Shown here one piece after another: positions 1 through 5,264 of a DNA stretch of 5,264 nt. Within the stretch, counting starts at the first letter, position 1. Each line of letters starts with the position of its first letter. The notes beneath the pieces are model-generated. The model did not search any database and was not told the DNA's origin. It saw nothing but the letters and a program-made list of their open reading frames with translations. Made by a program: the position numbers and the translations under genes. This DNA comes from Actinomycetota bacterium (GTDB lineage: Bacteria; Actinomycetota; Thermoleophilia; Gaiellales; Gaiellaceae), in the NCBI GenBank assembly GCA_005883235.1, contig VAYE01000113.1:1-5264 (forward strand), read 5' to 3'.

Positions 1-332
1 CGATCCACAACGCGGTGATGAAGGAGGGCAACCGCGGCTTCACGCTCTTCGTCTTCGAGGTGGACCTCTCCGATGTCCCTCTGGCCAAGGTCAGCGTCGA
101 TTACTCCACCGCTAACGGAACTGCCGCGGCGCCGAGCGACTACGTGTCCACCTCGGGCACCCTCTTCTTCCCGAAGGGCTTGCCCAAGAAGAAGGGGTTC
201 ATCACCGTCAAGGTGAAGGGCGACAAGACTCCGGAGCCGAACGAGACGTTCTTCGTGAACCTGTCGAACCCGAGCGGGAACGCCGTCATCGACGACCCAC
301 AGGGCGACGGCATCATCAAGAACGACGACTAG
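1..332 (+). CDS. Calx-beta domain protein, C-terminal fragment (5' end outside window)
   Basis: This is the 3' end of a gene that enters from the left edge; the first complete codon is at base 3 and the TAG stop is at 330-332, leaving 109 visible residues. They match one Calx-beta domain: a TEGN-like strand opening (MKEGN), the VDYSTANGTA strand, an SDYVSTSGTL segment, a strand rich in Lys and Val, then EPNETFFVNLSNPSG and a terminal GDGIIKNDD. Calx-beta domains are extracellular or secreted beta-sandwiches that bind calcium through acidic residues, here the DYV, PNE and NDD positions. They usually occur as tandem repeats in large surface proteins, so the missing part probably holds more repeats and a signal peptide. 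The protein ends right after the domain with no anchor or sorting signal. The in-frame GTG at 15 and ATG at 18 are internal, because the domain is already under way and no ribosome binding site is seen. It is unrelated in function to the operon downstream. Confidence 0.85.
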   Translation, partial: IHNAVMKEGNRGFTLFVFEVDLSDVPLAKVSVDYSTANGTAAAPSDYVSTSGTLFFPKGLPKKKGFITVKVKGDKTPEPNETFFVNLSNPSGNAVIDDPQGDGIIKNDD

Positions 333-337
333 CTGCC

Positions 338-365
338 CGGCGCTCGTCGCCGACGACTCTTTCTT
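338..365 (+). terminator. Possible weak intrinsic terminator after the Calx-beta gene
   Basis: A perfect 5-bp GC stem (CGGCG at 338-342, CGCCG at 348-352, 5-base loop) lies six bases after the stop codon. A pyrimidine-rich stretch (CTCTTTCTT, 357-365) follows. The stem is short and the T-tract is interrupted and set back by several bases, so termination may be inefficient or factor-dependent. The position between two functionally unrelated genes supports the reading; the structure alone would not. Confidence 0.3.
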
Positions 366-393
366 GACAGACGCTGGGCCCTATGGCCTAAAT
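364..393 (+). promoter_or_regulatory. Candidate promoter of the molybdenum hydroxylase operon, possibly leaderless
   Basis: A perfect TTGACA -35 hexamer lies at 364-369. After an 18-base spacer comes CTAAAT at 388-393, a weak -10 (17 bases gives CCTAAA). This small AT-rich patch stands out in GC-rich surroundings. A start site six or seven bases past the -10 would fall at about 399-400, exactly on the ATG of the FAD-subunit gene. No Shine-Dalgarno sequence precedes that ATG, in contrast with all four downstream genes. Both facts fit a leaderless transcript, which is common in actinobacteria. The -10 match is poor, so this is an inference from position. Confidence 0.45.
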
Positions 394-399
394 CGACCC

Positions 400-1209
400 A
401 TGCTGCTGCGGGAGGTCGAGTACGCTCGTCCCGCGAGCGTGGGGGACGCCGTGCGCCTGCTCGCCGAGCACGACGGCGCGCGCGCGCTCGCCGGCGGGCA
501 GACGCTGATCAACGTGATGAAGGCGCGAGCCGCCTCGCCCGACGTGCTCGTCGATCTGAACGGCCTCGACGAGCTGAAGGGGATCGAGCTCGGCGCCGAC
601 GGCACCCTCGAGATCGGGTCGATGACCACGTGCACCGAGCTGATCGAGTCGGCGGAGGCGCGTGCACGGCCGATTCTCGGAGAGGTCTGCGCTCAGGTCG
701 CGGACGTGCAGGTCCGCAACCGCGGCACGATCGGCGGCAACGTCTGCTCCAACGACCCGACGAACCACCTGCCGCCGCTCATGGTCGCGCTCGGCGCCAC
801 GATGACCATCCTCGGGTCGGCCGGGGAGCGGTCCGTGCCGGCGGAGGACTTCTTCCTGGGTGTCTACATGACGGCGGCCGGGCCCGGCGAGCTGCTGACC
901 AAGGTGACCGTTCCGGCCGGCAAGGGCGACGGCTTCGCCTCGCTTCCGATCGGCCGTGAGGGCACGTGCATCGTCAACGCGGCCGCGAGCCTGAACGGCG
1001 GCGCGCCCAGGGTCGTCATCGGGTGCGTCGACGCGGTGCCGGTCCTCGTGCGGCCCGACTCGACGGAGGAGGACGCCGTGCGCGAGGCGGTGCATTCGGC
1101 CTCGCTGCAGCCGCCGGACGACGTCCACGCCTCGGCCGACTACCGCCGCCATCTCGCCGAGGTCCTCGCGGTCCGTGCGGTTCGCGCCGCGAAGGAGCGC
1201 GGCTCGTGA
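400..1209 (+). CDS. coxM-like: Molybdenum hydroxylase FAD-binding (medium) subunit, CoxM-like
   Basis: This is the flavin subunit of a xanthine oxidase/CO dehydrogenase-family enzyme. It takes electrons from the [2Fe-2S] subunit and passes them to an external acceptor. The 269 residues are close to the usual CoxM length of about 280-290. The N-terminal FAD_binding_5 domain (about 1-173) shows both flavin-contact motifs: AGGQTL at 31-36 and TIGGNVCSNDP at 110-120, which correspond to the family's AGGxSL and TIGGN. A CO_deh_flav_C-type domain follows (about 175-265), with GREGTCIVNAAASL matching the conserved strand at its start. I chose the ATG at 400. An in-frame TTG at 364 would add 12 unconserved residues, has no ribosome binding site, and coincides with the apparent -35 box. 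The stop overlaps the next start by four bases. The family is clear; the substrate cannot be read from this subunit. Confidence 0.92.
   Translation: MLLREVEYARPASVGDAVRLLAEHDGARALAGGQTLINVMKARAASPDVLVDLNGLDELKGIELGADGTLEIGSMTTCTELIESAEARARPILGEVCAQVADVQVRNRGTIGGNVCSNDPTNHLPPLMVALGATMTILGSAGERSVPAEDFFLGVYMTAAGPGELLTKVTVPAGKGDGFASLPIGREGTCIVNAAASLNGGAPRVVIGCVDAVPVLVRPDSTEEDAVREAVHSASLQPPDDVHASADYRRHLAEVLAVRAVRAAKERGS
1191..1197 (+). promoter_or_regulatory. Ribosome binding site for the [2Fe-2S] subunit
   Basis: GAAGGAG sits inside the end of the FAD-subunit gene, eight bases before the GTG at 1206. It fixes that GTG as the start, although the same reading frame stays open far upstream with no other plausible start. 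Confidence 0.75.
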
Positions 1210-1691
1210 GCCCGGAGTCGTCGCGGACGATTACGGTCGAGGTGAACGGCGACTCGTACGAGCGCGAGGTCGACGCGCGCCGCCTCCTCATCCACTTCCT
1301 CCGCGACGACCTCGACCTGACCGGGAGCCACGTCGGCTGCGACACCGGCAACTGCGGCGCGTGCTCCGTGCTCGTGGACGGCGTCCTGCTGAAGAGCTGC
1401 ATGATGCTCGCCGTCCAGGCCGACGGAGCCTCGATCCGCACGGTGGAGGGGCTCGGCTCGGACGGCGAGCTCGACGCGCTGCAGCAGGCCTTCAGCGACC
1501 ACCACGCTCTCCAGTGCGGCTACTGCACCCCGGGGCTGCTGATGAGCGCGACCGCGCTCCTCGAGCTCAATCCGCGGCCGAGCGAGAACGAGATCCGCAA
1601 GGCGATCCAGGGCAACATCTGCCGCTGCACGGGGTACGTCAACATCGTGAAGGCCGTCCAAGCGGCCTCGGGCCAGGAGGTGGGCGAGTGA
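1206..1691 (+). CDS. coxS-like: Molybdenum hydroxylase [2Fe-2S] (small) subunit, CoxS-like
   Basis: This subunit carries the two [2Fe-2S] clusters that link the Mo centre to FAD. Its 161 residues match the family's usual 155-175. The N-terminal ferredoxin fold (about 8-80) has the plant-type cluster ligands C45, C50, C53 and C65 (CX4CX2CX11C). The C-terminal helical domain (about 85-155) has C104, C107, C139 and C141 (CX2CX31CXC). Gln103 lies just before C104; in the family this QCGYC residue contacts the molybdopterin cofactor of the large subunit. All eight cluster cysteines are present, so the electron path looks intact. The GTG start follows GAAGGAG by eight bases and overlaps the upstream stop as GTGA, suggesting translational coupling and equal subunit dosage. 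Its stop overlaps the large-subunit start in the same way. The family assignment is near certain; 'CoxS' denotes family and not proof of CO oxidation. Confidence 0.95.
   Translation: MSPESSRTITVEVNGDSYEREVDARRLLIHFLRDDLDLTGSHVGCDTGNCGACSVLVDGVLLKSCMMLAVQADGASIRTVEGLGSDGELDALQQAFSDHHALQCGYCTPGLLMSATALLELNPRPSENEIRKAIQGNICRCTGYVNIVKAVQAASGQEVGE
1675..1682 (+). promoter_or_regulatory. Strong ribosome binding site for the large subunit
   Basis: AGGAGGTG is a near-perfect anti-16S match. It ends five bases before the GTG at 1688, inside the last codons of the [2Fe-2S] gene. It selects GTG 1688 from a frame that is open for about 500 bases upstream. Confidence 0.8.
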
Positions 1692-4147
1692 CCGAGACCA
1701 CGATCGCTCCGGAGCGGCCGCTCGTCGTCGAGGAGACCGAGACGAAGCCCGGCTTCGCGGGACAGAACGTCCCGCGCAAGGAGGACAAGCGGCTCGTCCA
1801 GGGGCAGGGAGTCTTCTTCGACGACGTGAAGCGGCACGGCACGGGCTACCTCCACTTCGTCCGGTCGCCGTACGGGCACGCGAAGATCAAGTCGATCGAC
1901 GTCTCGAAGGCGCTCGAGGTCGGCGGCGTCTACGGGACGCTGACGGGCGACGAGGTCGCGATCCTCACCGACCCGTTCTTCGAGCTCTCGACGCCGCCGG
2001 GCGCGCACATCAAGGACTACGCGCTCGCTGTGGGCAGGGTGCGGCACGTCGGCGAGCCGGTCGCGGCGGTCGTGGCCTCGAGCCGCGAGCTCGCGCGCGA
2101 CGCCGCCGAGCTCGTCGAGGTCGACTACGAGCCGCTGCCCGCGCTCGTCGACGGTGAGGCCGCGCTCGCGGAGGACGCGCCGATCCTGCACGAGGAGGCG
2201 GGCTCGAACGTCGTGTGGTCGGGACTCTTCGACTGGGGCGACTTCGAGGCGGCGAAGGCGGAGGCCGACCACGTGGTGCGGATCGAGCGGCTCCACTTCG
2301 ACCGCTTCTCGTCGACGCCGCTCGAGTGCTCCGGCTGTCTCGTCGAGTACAACCGCGGCACCGGCCAGTGGACGATGTACTGCAACCACCAGATGCCGGG
2401 CGTGGGAGCGATCTGGATGGCGCCCGCGCTCCGCGTCGGCATCGACAAGCTCCGCTTCGTCACCCAGGACATCGGCGGCGCGTTCGGGAACAAGATCTGC
2501 CTGCACCCGCAGTTCGTCGCCTGCTGCCTGCTCGCGCGCAAGCTGAAGAGGCCGATCCAGTGGACCGAGTGGCGGACCGATCAGCACACCGCGAACGCGC
2601 ACGGCAACGAGCGCACGTTCCTCGACGTCGAGGTCCCGGTGAAGGCGGACGGGACGATGCTCGGCTTCTCGGTGCGGGCGATCGACGACTGCGGCGCCTT
2701 CCCGCGCTACGAGCCGCTCGGCTGCATCATCTGGGCGCAGGTCACGCCAGGGTGCTACCGCTGGCGCAACATCCGCGTCGACTTCACCCAAGTGGTCACG
2801 AACAAGTCGCCGGTCTCCCCGAACCGCGGCTACTCGCGCATGCAGCACCTGTGGCTGACCGAGCGGATCGTCGACATCGTCGCGCGCGAGCTCGGGCTCG
2901 ACCCGGTCGAGGTGCGGAAGCGGAACTACGTGAAGACCGAGGAGATGCCGTACGAGACGCCCAACGGGTGCATCTACGACTCGGGCGACTACGCGCGCTG
3001 CCTCGACGTCGTGCTCGAGCTGATCGGCTACGACCGGATCGAGGAGCGGCGCCGCGACGCGGAGTCGCGCGGGAAGCTCCTCGGCTTCGGCATCGGCTCG
3101 ACGCTCGACTCCGGAACGAACAACTTCGGCCAGTCGCAGCTTCTGAACCCCGAGCTCCAGTTCTCCGGGAACAACGAGGTCGCGACGGTGAAGCTCGACA
3201 TCTTCGGCGAGATCGTCGTCACGCTCGGCACGGTCCCGCAGGGGCAGGGCCACGAGACGACCGCTGCGCAGGTCGTCGCGGACATCCTCGGCTGCACGCC
3301 CGACGACGTGAACGTGCGCCCTGGACACGACACGTACTGGAACTCGCACGCCGGGCTCTCCGGCACGTACGCGAGCCAGTTCGCCGTCACCGGCCTCGGC
3401 GCGGTGAAGGGCGCGACCGACATGCTCGCGGCCGAGATGAAGAAGCTCGCATCGGTCGTCCTCGGCTGCGCGGAGGACGACATCGAGCTCGCCGAGGGCC
3501 AGGCGCGGATGAAGGCGAACCCCGAGGCGGCGCTTCCGTTCATGGCGCTCGGGGCGATCCTGAACGCGAACAACGCCGGGCTGCCGGAGGACCTCGACGT
3601 CACACTCAACTGCCGTTACATGTACCGGCCGCCGTTCGAGCTGCCAGACAAGGAGCGCAAGTTCGGCAACCTGACGCTCACCTATGCGACGCAGATCCAC
3701 GCGTGCGTGCTCGAGGTCGATCCCGAGACCGGCGGCTACGAGATCGTCGACTACGCGGCGGTCGACGACTGCGGCAAGCGGATCCACCCGCAGATCGTCG
3801 AAGGGCAGGTGCACGGGGCGACGGCGCAGGCCCTCGGCGCCGCGACGCACGAGATCTTCCCCTACGACGAGGACGGGAACCTGCTGACGCCCAACTTCTA
3901 CGACTACCACGTGCCGCACGCGCTCGACATGCCGCCGATGCGGACCGGCTACATCGAGTCGGTTTCGCCGTTCACGCCACTGGGCGCCAAGGGCATGGGC
4001 GAGGGCGGCGGCGCCGGCATCCACGCGGTGTGCGCCGCGCTCCAGGACGCGCTCGGGAAGACGATCACCCGGAGCTGCAACCCGTACCACCGCGTCTGGG
4101 AGCTGCTCCGGAGCGAGGACGGCGGCGTGCAGGTGGAGGGCCGATGA
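1688..4147 (+). CDS. Molybdenum hydroxylase molybdopterin-binding (large) subunit, CoxL-like but lacking the CO dehydrogenase cysteine
   Basis: This is the catalytic subunit of a xanthine oxidase-family enzyme, 819 residues long as is usual for CoxL (about 800-810). A roughly 25-residue variable N-terminus precedes VPRKEDKRLVQGQG, the family's opening motif. The Ald_Xan_dh_C (a/b hammerhead) domain spans about 40-155 and the Mo-binding domains about 165-800. Visible active-site elements are Gln235 (31 residues before F266, the same spacing as Gln767/Phe798 in bovine xanthine oxidase), GGAFGNK around 263-269, Arg380, GQGHET at 519-524, DDCGKRIHPQIVEGQ, and KGMGEGG with catalytic-base Glu772. 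The loop that in form I CO dehydrogenase reads AYRCSFR is NRGYSR (379-384), so Gly381 replaces the Cu-binding Cys388 of Oligotropha. It also differs from the AYRGAGR of form II. PLECSGC (211-217) and GFGNK-like residues recall form I. The substrate is unknown; aldehydes, N-heterocycles or other hydroxylations are possible. The GTG start overlaps the upstream stop. Confidence 0.93.
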   Translation: MTETTIAPERPLVVEETETKPGFAGQNVPRKEDKRLVQGQGVFFDDVKRHGTGYLHFVRSPYGHAKIKSIDVSKALEVGGVYGTLTGDEVAILTDPFFELSTPPGAHIKDYALAVGRVRHVGEPVAAVVASSRELARDAAELVEVDYEPLPALVDGEAALAEDAPILHEEAGSNVVWSGLFDWGDFEAAKAEADHVVRIERLHFDRFSSTPLECSGCLVEYNRGTGQWTMYCNHQMPGVGAIWMAPALRVGIDKLRFVTQDIGGAFGNKICLHPQFVACCLLARKLKRPIQWTEWRTDQHTANAHGNERTFLDVEVPVKADGTMLGFSVRAIDDCGAFPRYEPLGCIIWAQVTPGCYRWRNIRVDFTQVVTNKSPVSPNRGYSRMQHLWLTERIVDIVARELGLDPVEVRKRNYVKTEEMPYETPNGCIYDSGDYARCLDVVLELIGYDRIEERRRDAESRGKLLGFGIGSTLDSGTNNFGQSQLLNPELQFSGNNEVATVKLDIFGEIVVTLGTVPQGQGHETTAAQVVADILGCTPDDVNVRPGHDTYWNSHAGLSGTYASQFAVTGLGAVKGATDMLAAEMKKLASVVLGCAEDDIELAEGQARMKANPEAALPFMALGAILNANNAGLPEDLDVTLNCRYMYRPPFELPDKERKFGNLTLTYATQIHACVLEVDPETGGYEIVDYAAVDDCGKRIHPQIVEGQVHGATAQALGAATHEIFPYDEDGNLLTPNFYDYHVPHALDMPPMRTGYIESVSPFTPLGAKGMGEGGGAGIHAVCAALQDALGKTITRSCNPYHRVWELLRSEDGGVQVEGR
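4135..4140 (+). promoter_or_regulatory. Ribosome binding site for the CoxG-like gene
   Basis: GGAGGG lies within the end of the large-subunit gene, three bases before the ATG at 4144. The spacing is slightly tight but usable. With the ATGA overlap it supports this start and coupled translation. Confidence 0.6.
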
Positions 4148-4707
4148 ACCTCTCCGGCGACCGGCGCTTCGAGGCGCCACGCGACACCGTGTGGCGCGTC
4201 CTCAACGACCCGGCCTCGATGGCGCAGACGATGCCCGGAGTGGAGAGCTTCGACGTCCCCGACGACCGCCACTGGCGCGCGCACGTGAAGGTCCCGCTCG
4301 GCCTGGGCAGCCTCCGGATGAGCATGAGCTTCGAGAAGCTGGAGGAGCGCGAGCCCGAGTTCGCGAAGCTCCACGCGAAGGGCGACGGAGTGGGCGCGAT
4401 CCTGAACATGAACACGTCCTTCCACCTGAGCGACGCCGACGGCGGCGGGACGGACATGCACTGGGAGGCCGACGTGCGGATCGCCGGGCCGGTCGGCTCG
4501 ATGGGTCAGCGCGTCCTGCAGCCGATCGTGAACCAGCAGGTCACGCAGGTCCTGACGGCGCTCGACAAGCAGGTACAGGAAGCGGGCGGCAAGGGCCCGG
4601 CCTACCCGGAGGGGACGAGCGGCGCCGAGGAAGGGCTCAACCCGCTTGCGCCGGAATCCTACGAGCCCGAGCCGGAAGGGCCCACGACCTCGACGGAAGG
4701 CAGCTAG
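4144..4707 (+). CDS. coxG-like: CoxG-like SRPBCC-fold protein (CO dehydrogenase subunit G family)
   Basis: The 187-residue protein opens with MNLSGDRRFEAPRDTVWRVL and continues with NDPASMAQTMPGVESFD, the hallmark of the CoxG/SRPBCC family (helix-grip fold, hydrophobic ligand cavity). The domain spans about 1-145: a KVPLGLGSLRMSMSFEKLEE strand pair, a SFHLSDADGGGTDMHWEADV strand region, and a long C-terminal helix VNQQVTQVLTALDKQVQE. In Oligotropha CoxG helps attach CO dehydrogenase to the inner face of the membrane. Here residues 147-187 form a low-complexity tail rich in Gly, Pro and Glu, with no hydrophobic segment, so direct membrane insertion by this tail is unlikely. The start overlaps the large-subunit stop as ATGA, so it belongs to the same operon and probably serves the same enzyme, in localisation, assembly or handling a hydrophobic substrate or quinone. 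The family call is firm; the role is inferred. Confidence 0.88.
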   Translation: MNLSGDRRFEAPRDTVWRVLNDPASMAQTMPGVESFDVPDDRHWRAHVKVPLGLGSLRMSMSFEKLEEREPEFAKLHAKGDGVGAILNMNTSFHLSDADGGGTDMHWEADVRIAGPVGSMGQRVLQPIVNQQVTQVLTALDKQVQEAGGKGPAYPEGTSGAEEGLNPLAPESYEPEPEGPTTSTEGS

Positions 4708-4713
4708 CGCCGG

Positions 4714-4732
4714 TCGCACGTCGCTCGCACGT
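4714..4732. repeat. Tandem 8-bp direct repeat TCGCACGT, one helical turn apart
   Basis: TCGCACGT occurs at 4714-4721 and again at 4725-4732, an offset of 11 bases, in the gap between the CoxG-like gene and the flavoprotein gene. Repeats on the same DNA face can be regulator half-sites. The gap also holds CATTC-N9-GAATG (4763-4781). No convincing promoter or terminator is visible in 4708-4813. Such short GC-rich repeats can arise by chance. Confidence 0.3.
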
Positions 4733-4802
4733 GGGCGAACGAGTCTCTTCACGAGAGCCTTGCATTCCCGGCGGCCGAATGAGACGCTTCCTTCGGGCAA
4801 AG

Positions 4803-4808
4803 AGGAGG
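4803..4808 (+). promoter_or_regulatory. Strong ribosome binding site for the GMC-type flavoprotein
   Basis: AGGAGG within a longer purine run (4801-4810) lies five bases before the GTG at 4814. It fixes the start only three codons ahead of the first Rossmann strand. No upstream in-frame start is present nearby. Confidence 0.75.
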
Positions 4809-4813
4809 GGCCG

Positions 4814-5264
4814 GTGGACTACGACGCAATCGTCGTCGGCAGTGGTTTCGGCGGGACGATCGCCGCGACACGGCTGGCACTGAAGGGCAAGAGGACCCTC
4901 GTCCTCGAGCGCGGTACGTGGTGGATCTCGCCCGAGAAGCTGGGGAAGTCACCCGCGCTCGCGCCGGGCAAGCAGCGCATGCCGGACTGGCTGAAGGCGA
5001 CCGGCCAACCGGTCCAGTACTGGCCCCGGCCCGACCACAAAGAGGGCCTACTCGACGTCTTCGCTTCCGTCCGCACTGACCTCAACCGCGACGGCCTGTA
5101 CCAGTTCTCGCTCTTCAAGGACGCGACCGTTGTCACGGCGAGCGCAGTCGGTGGCGGCTCGATGATCTACACGAACGTCACGATCCGCCCCGATGCCGAG
5201 GTGCTGCAGCAGATCGGGCTCGACCTCGGCGACGCGGAGTACAAGGCGGCCTACGACTGGATGG
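4814..5264 (+). CDS. GMC / cholesterol-oxidase-like FAD oxidoreductase, N-terminal part (truncated by window end)
   Basis: An uninterrupted frame from GTG 4814 to the window edge gives 150 residues. It opens with MDYDAIVVGSGFGG, a Rossmann FAD site (GxGxxG at G9, G11, G14), followed by RTLVLERG, where Glu32 should bind the FAD ribose. A second conserved element is AVGGGSMIYTNV (G113-N122), the GGGS-type flavin loop of GMC and cholesterol-oxidase-like enzymes. The catalytic C-terminal His region lies beyond the window. Family members oxidise alcohols or sterols with FAD, using oxygen or another acceptor. No signal peptide is seen, so a cytoplasmic or membrane-peripheral enzyme is likely. It follows the CoxG-like gene by 106 bases in the same direction, so it may be in the operon or separately promoted. 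Its codons are more mixed (GTT, GCA, CTA, AAA) than those of the hydroxylase genes. The substrate cannot be told. Confidence 0.85.
   Translation, partial: MDYDAIVVGSGFGGTIAATRLALKGKRTLVLERGTWWISPEKLGKSPALAPGKQRMPDWLKATGQPVQYWPRPDHKEGLLDVFASVRTDLNRDGLYQFSLFKDATVVTASAVGGGSMIYTNVTIRPDAEVLQQIGLDLGDAEYKAAYDWM

Noticed and set aside
15..20. GTG/ATG near the left edge as a start for a small 105-residue protein
   Set aside because: The Calx-beta fold is already in progress, the frame is open to the window edge, and no ribosome site precedes it. It is a truncated larger gene.
364..399. TTG at 364 as start of the FAD subunit
   Set aside because: It adds 12 residues of no family similarity, has no ribosome binding site, and overlaps the TTGACA box. 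ATG 400 fits homologues better.
1688..4147. Naming the large subunit as true aerobic CO dehydrogenase (CoxL form I)
   Set aside because: The diagnostic AYRCSFR loop with its cysteine is absent (NRGYSR), so only family-level naming is justified.
1520..4180. Very long open frame on the minus strand opposite the large subunit (about 886 codons), plus other antisense frames
   Set aside because: In GC-rich coding DNA the antisense frames lack stops by base composition. The translation is Arg/Val/Asp-rich with no recognisable domain, while the plus strand encodes a clear conserved enzyme.
4740..4760. CTCT/AGAG hairpin at about 4745-4757 as terminator of the operon
   Set aside because: Only a four-base stem, with no following T-tract.
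1..5264. tRNA, rRNA, CRISPR array, insertion sequence or prophage signs
   Set aside because: No cloverleaf, spaced repeats, transposase or terminal inverted repeats were seen; almost all bases are accounted for by the protein genes.

Overview
The window is high-GC DNA with tightly packed genes, frequent GTG starts and strong AGGAGG-type ribosome binding sites. This suits an actinobacterial chromosome. A soil Thermoleophilia-type lineage (Gaiellales/Solirubrobacterales) is my guess from gene content and style; the sequence does not prove it. All genes seen are on the plus strand.

Layout: (1) bases 1-332 hold the 3' end of a gene ending in a Calx-beta domain, an extracellular Ca-binding beta-sandwich. 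(2) A 67-base gap (333-399) holds a weak hairpin plus T-rich tract and a TTGACA-type promoter. The promoter is placed so that transcription could begin at or next to the ATG at 400, giving a leaderless mRNA. (3) Bases 400-4707 hold a four-gene operon encoding a three-subunit molybdenum hydroxylase of the xanthine oxidase/CO dehydrogenase family and an accessory protein: FAD subunit (CoxM-like), [2Fe-2S] subunit (CoxS-like), molybdopterin subunit (CoxL-like) and CoxG-like SRPBCC protein. Each junction is a 4-base stop/start overlap (GTGA, GTGA, ATGA), so the genes are probably translationally coupled. (4) After a 106-base gap, a GMC/cholesterol-oxidase-like flavoprotein starts at a GTG at 4814 and runs off the window end.

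Working model: the large subunit oxidises a substrate at the Mo centre, electrons pass through the two [2Fe-2S] clusters of the small subunit to FAD on the medium subunit, and then to an acceptor. The CoxG-like protein would help with membrane association or assembly, as in CO dehydrogenase systems.

The most interesting point is the large subunit. It keeps the general molybdenum-hydroxylase residues (Gln235, the GGAFG loop, Arg380, the GQGHET loop, Glu772). It also has several features that look like form I CO dehydrogenase: M-S-L gene order, GFGNK-like loop, PLE-C-x-x-C segment. However, the catalytic-cysteine loop (AYRCSFR in form I) reads NRGYSR, with Gly381 where the Cys should be. It is therefore unlikely to be a true CO dehydrogenase, and its substrate is unknown.
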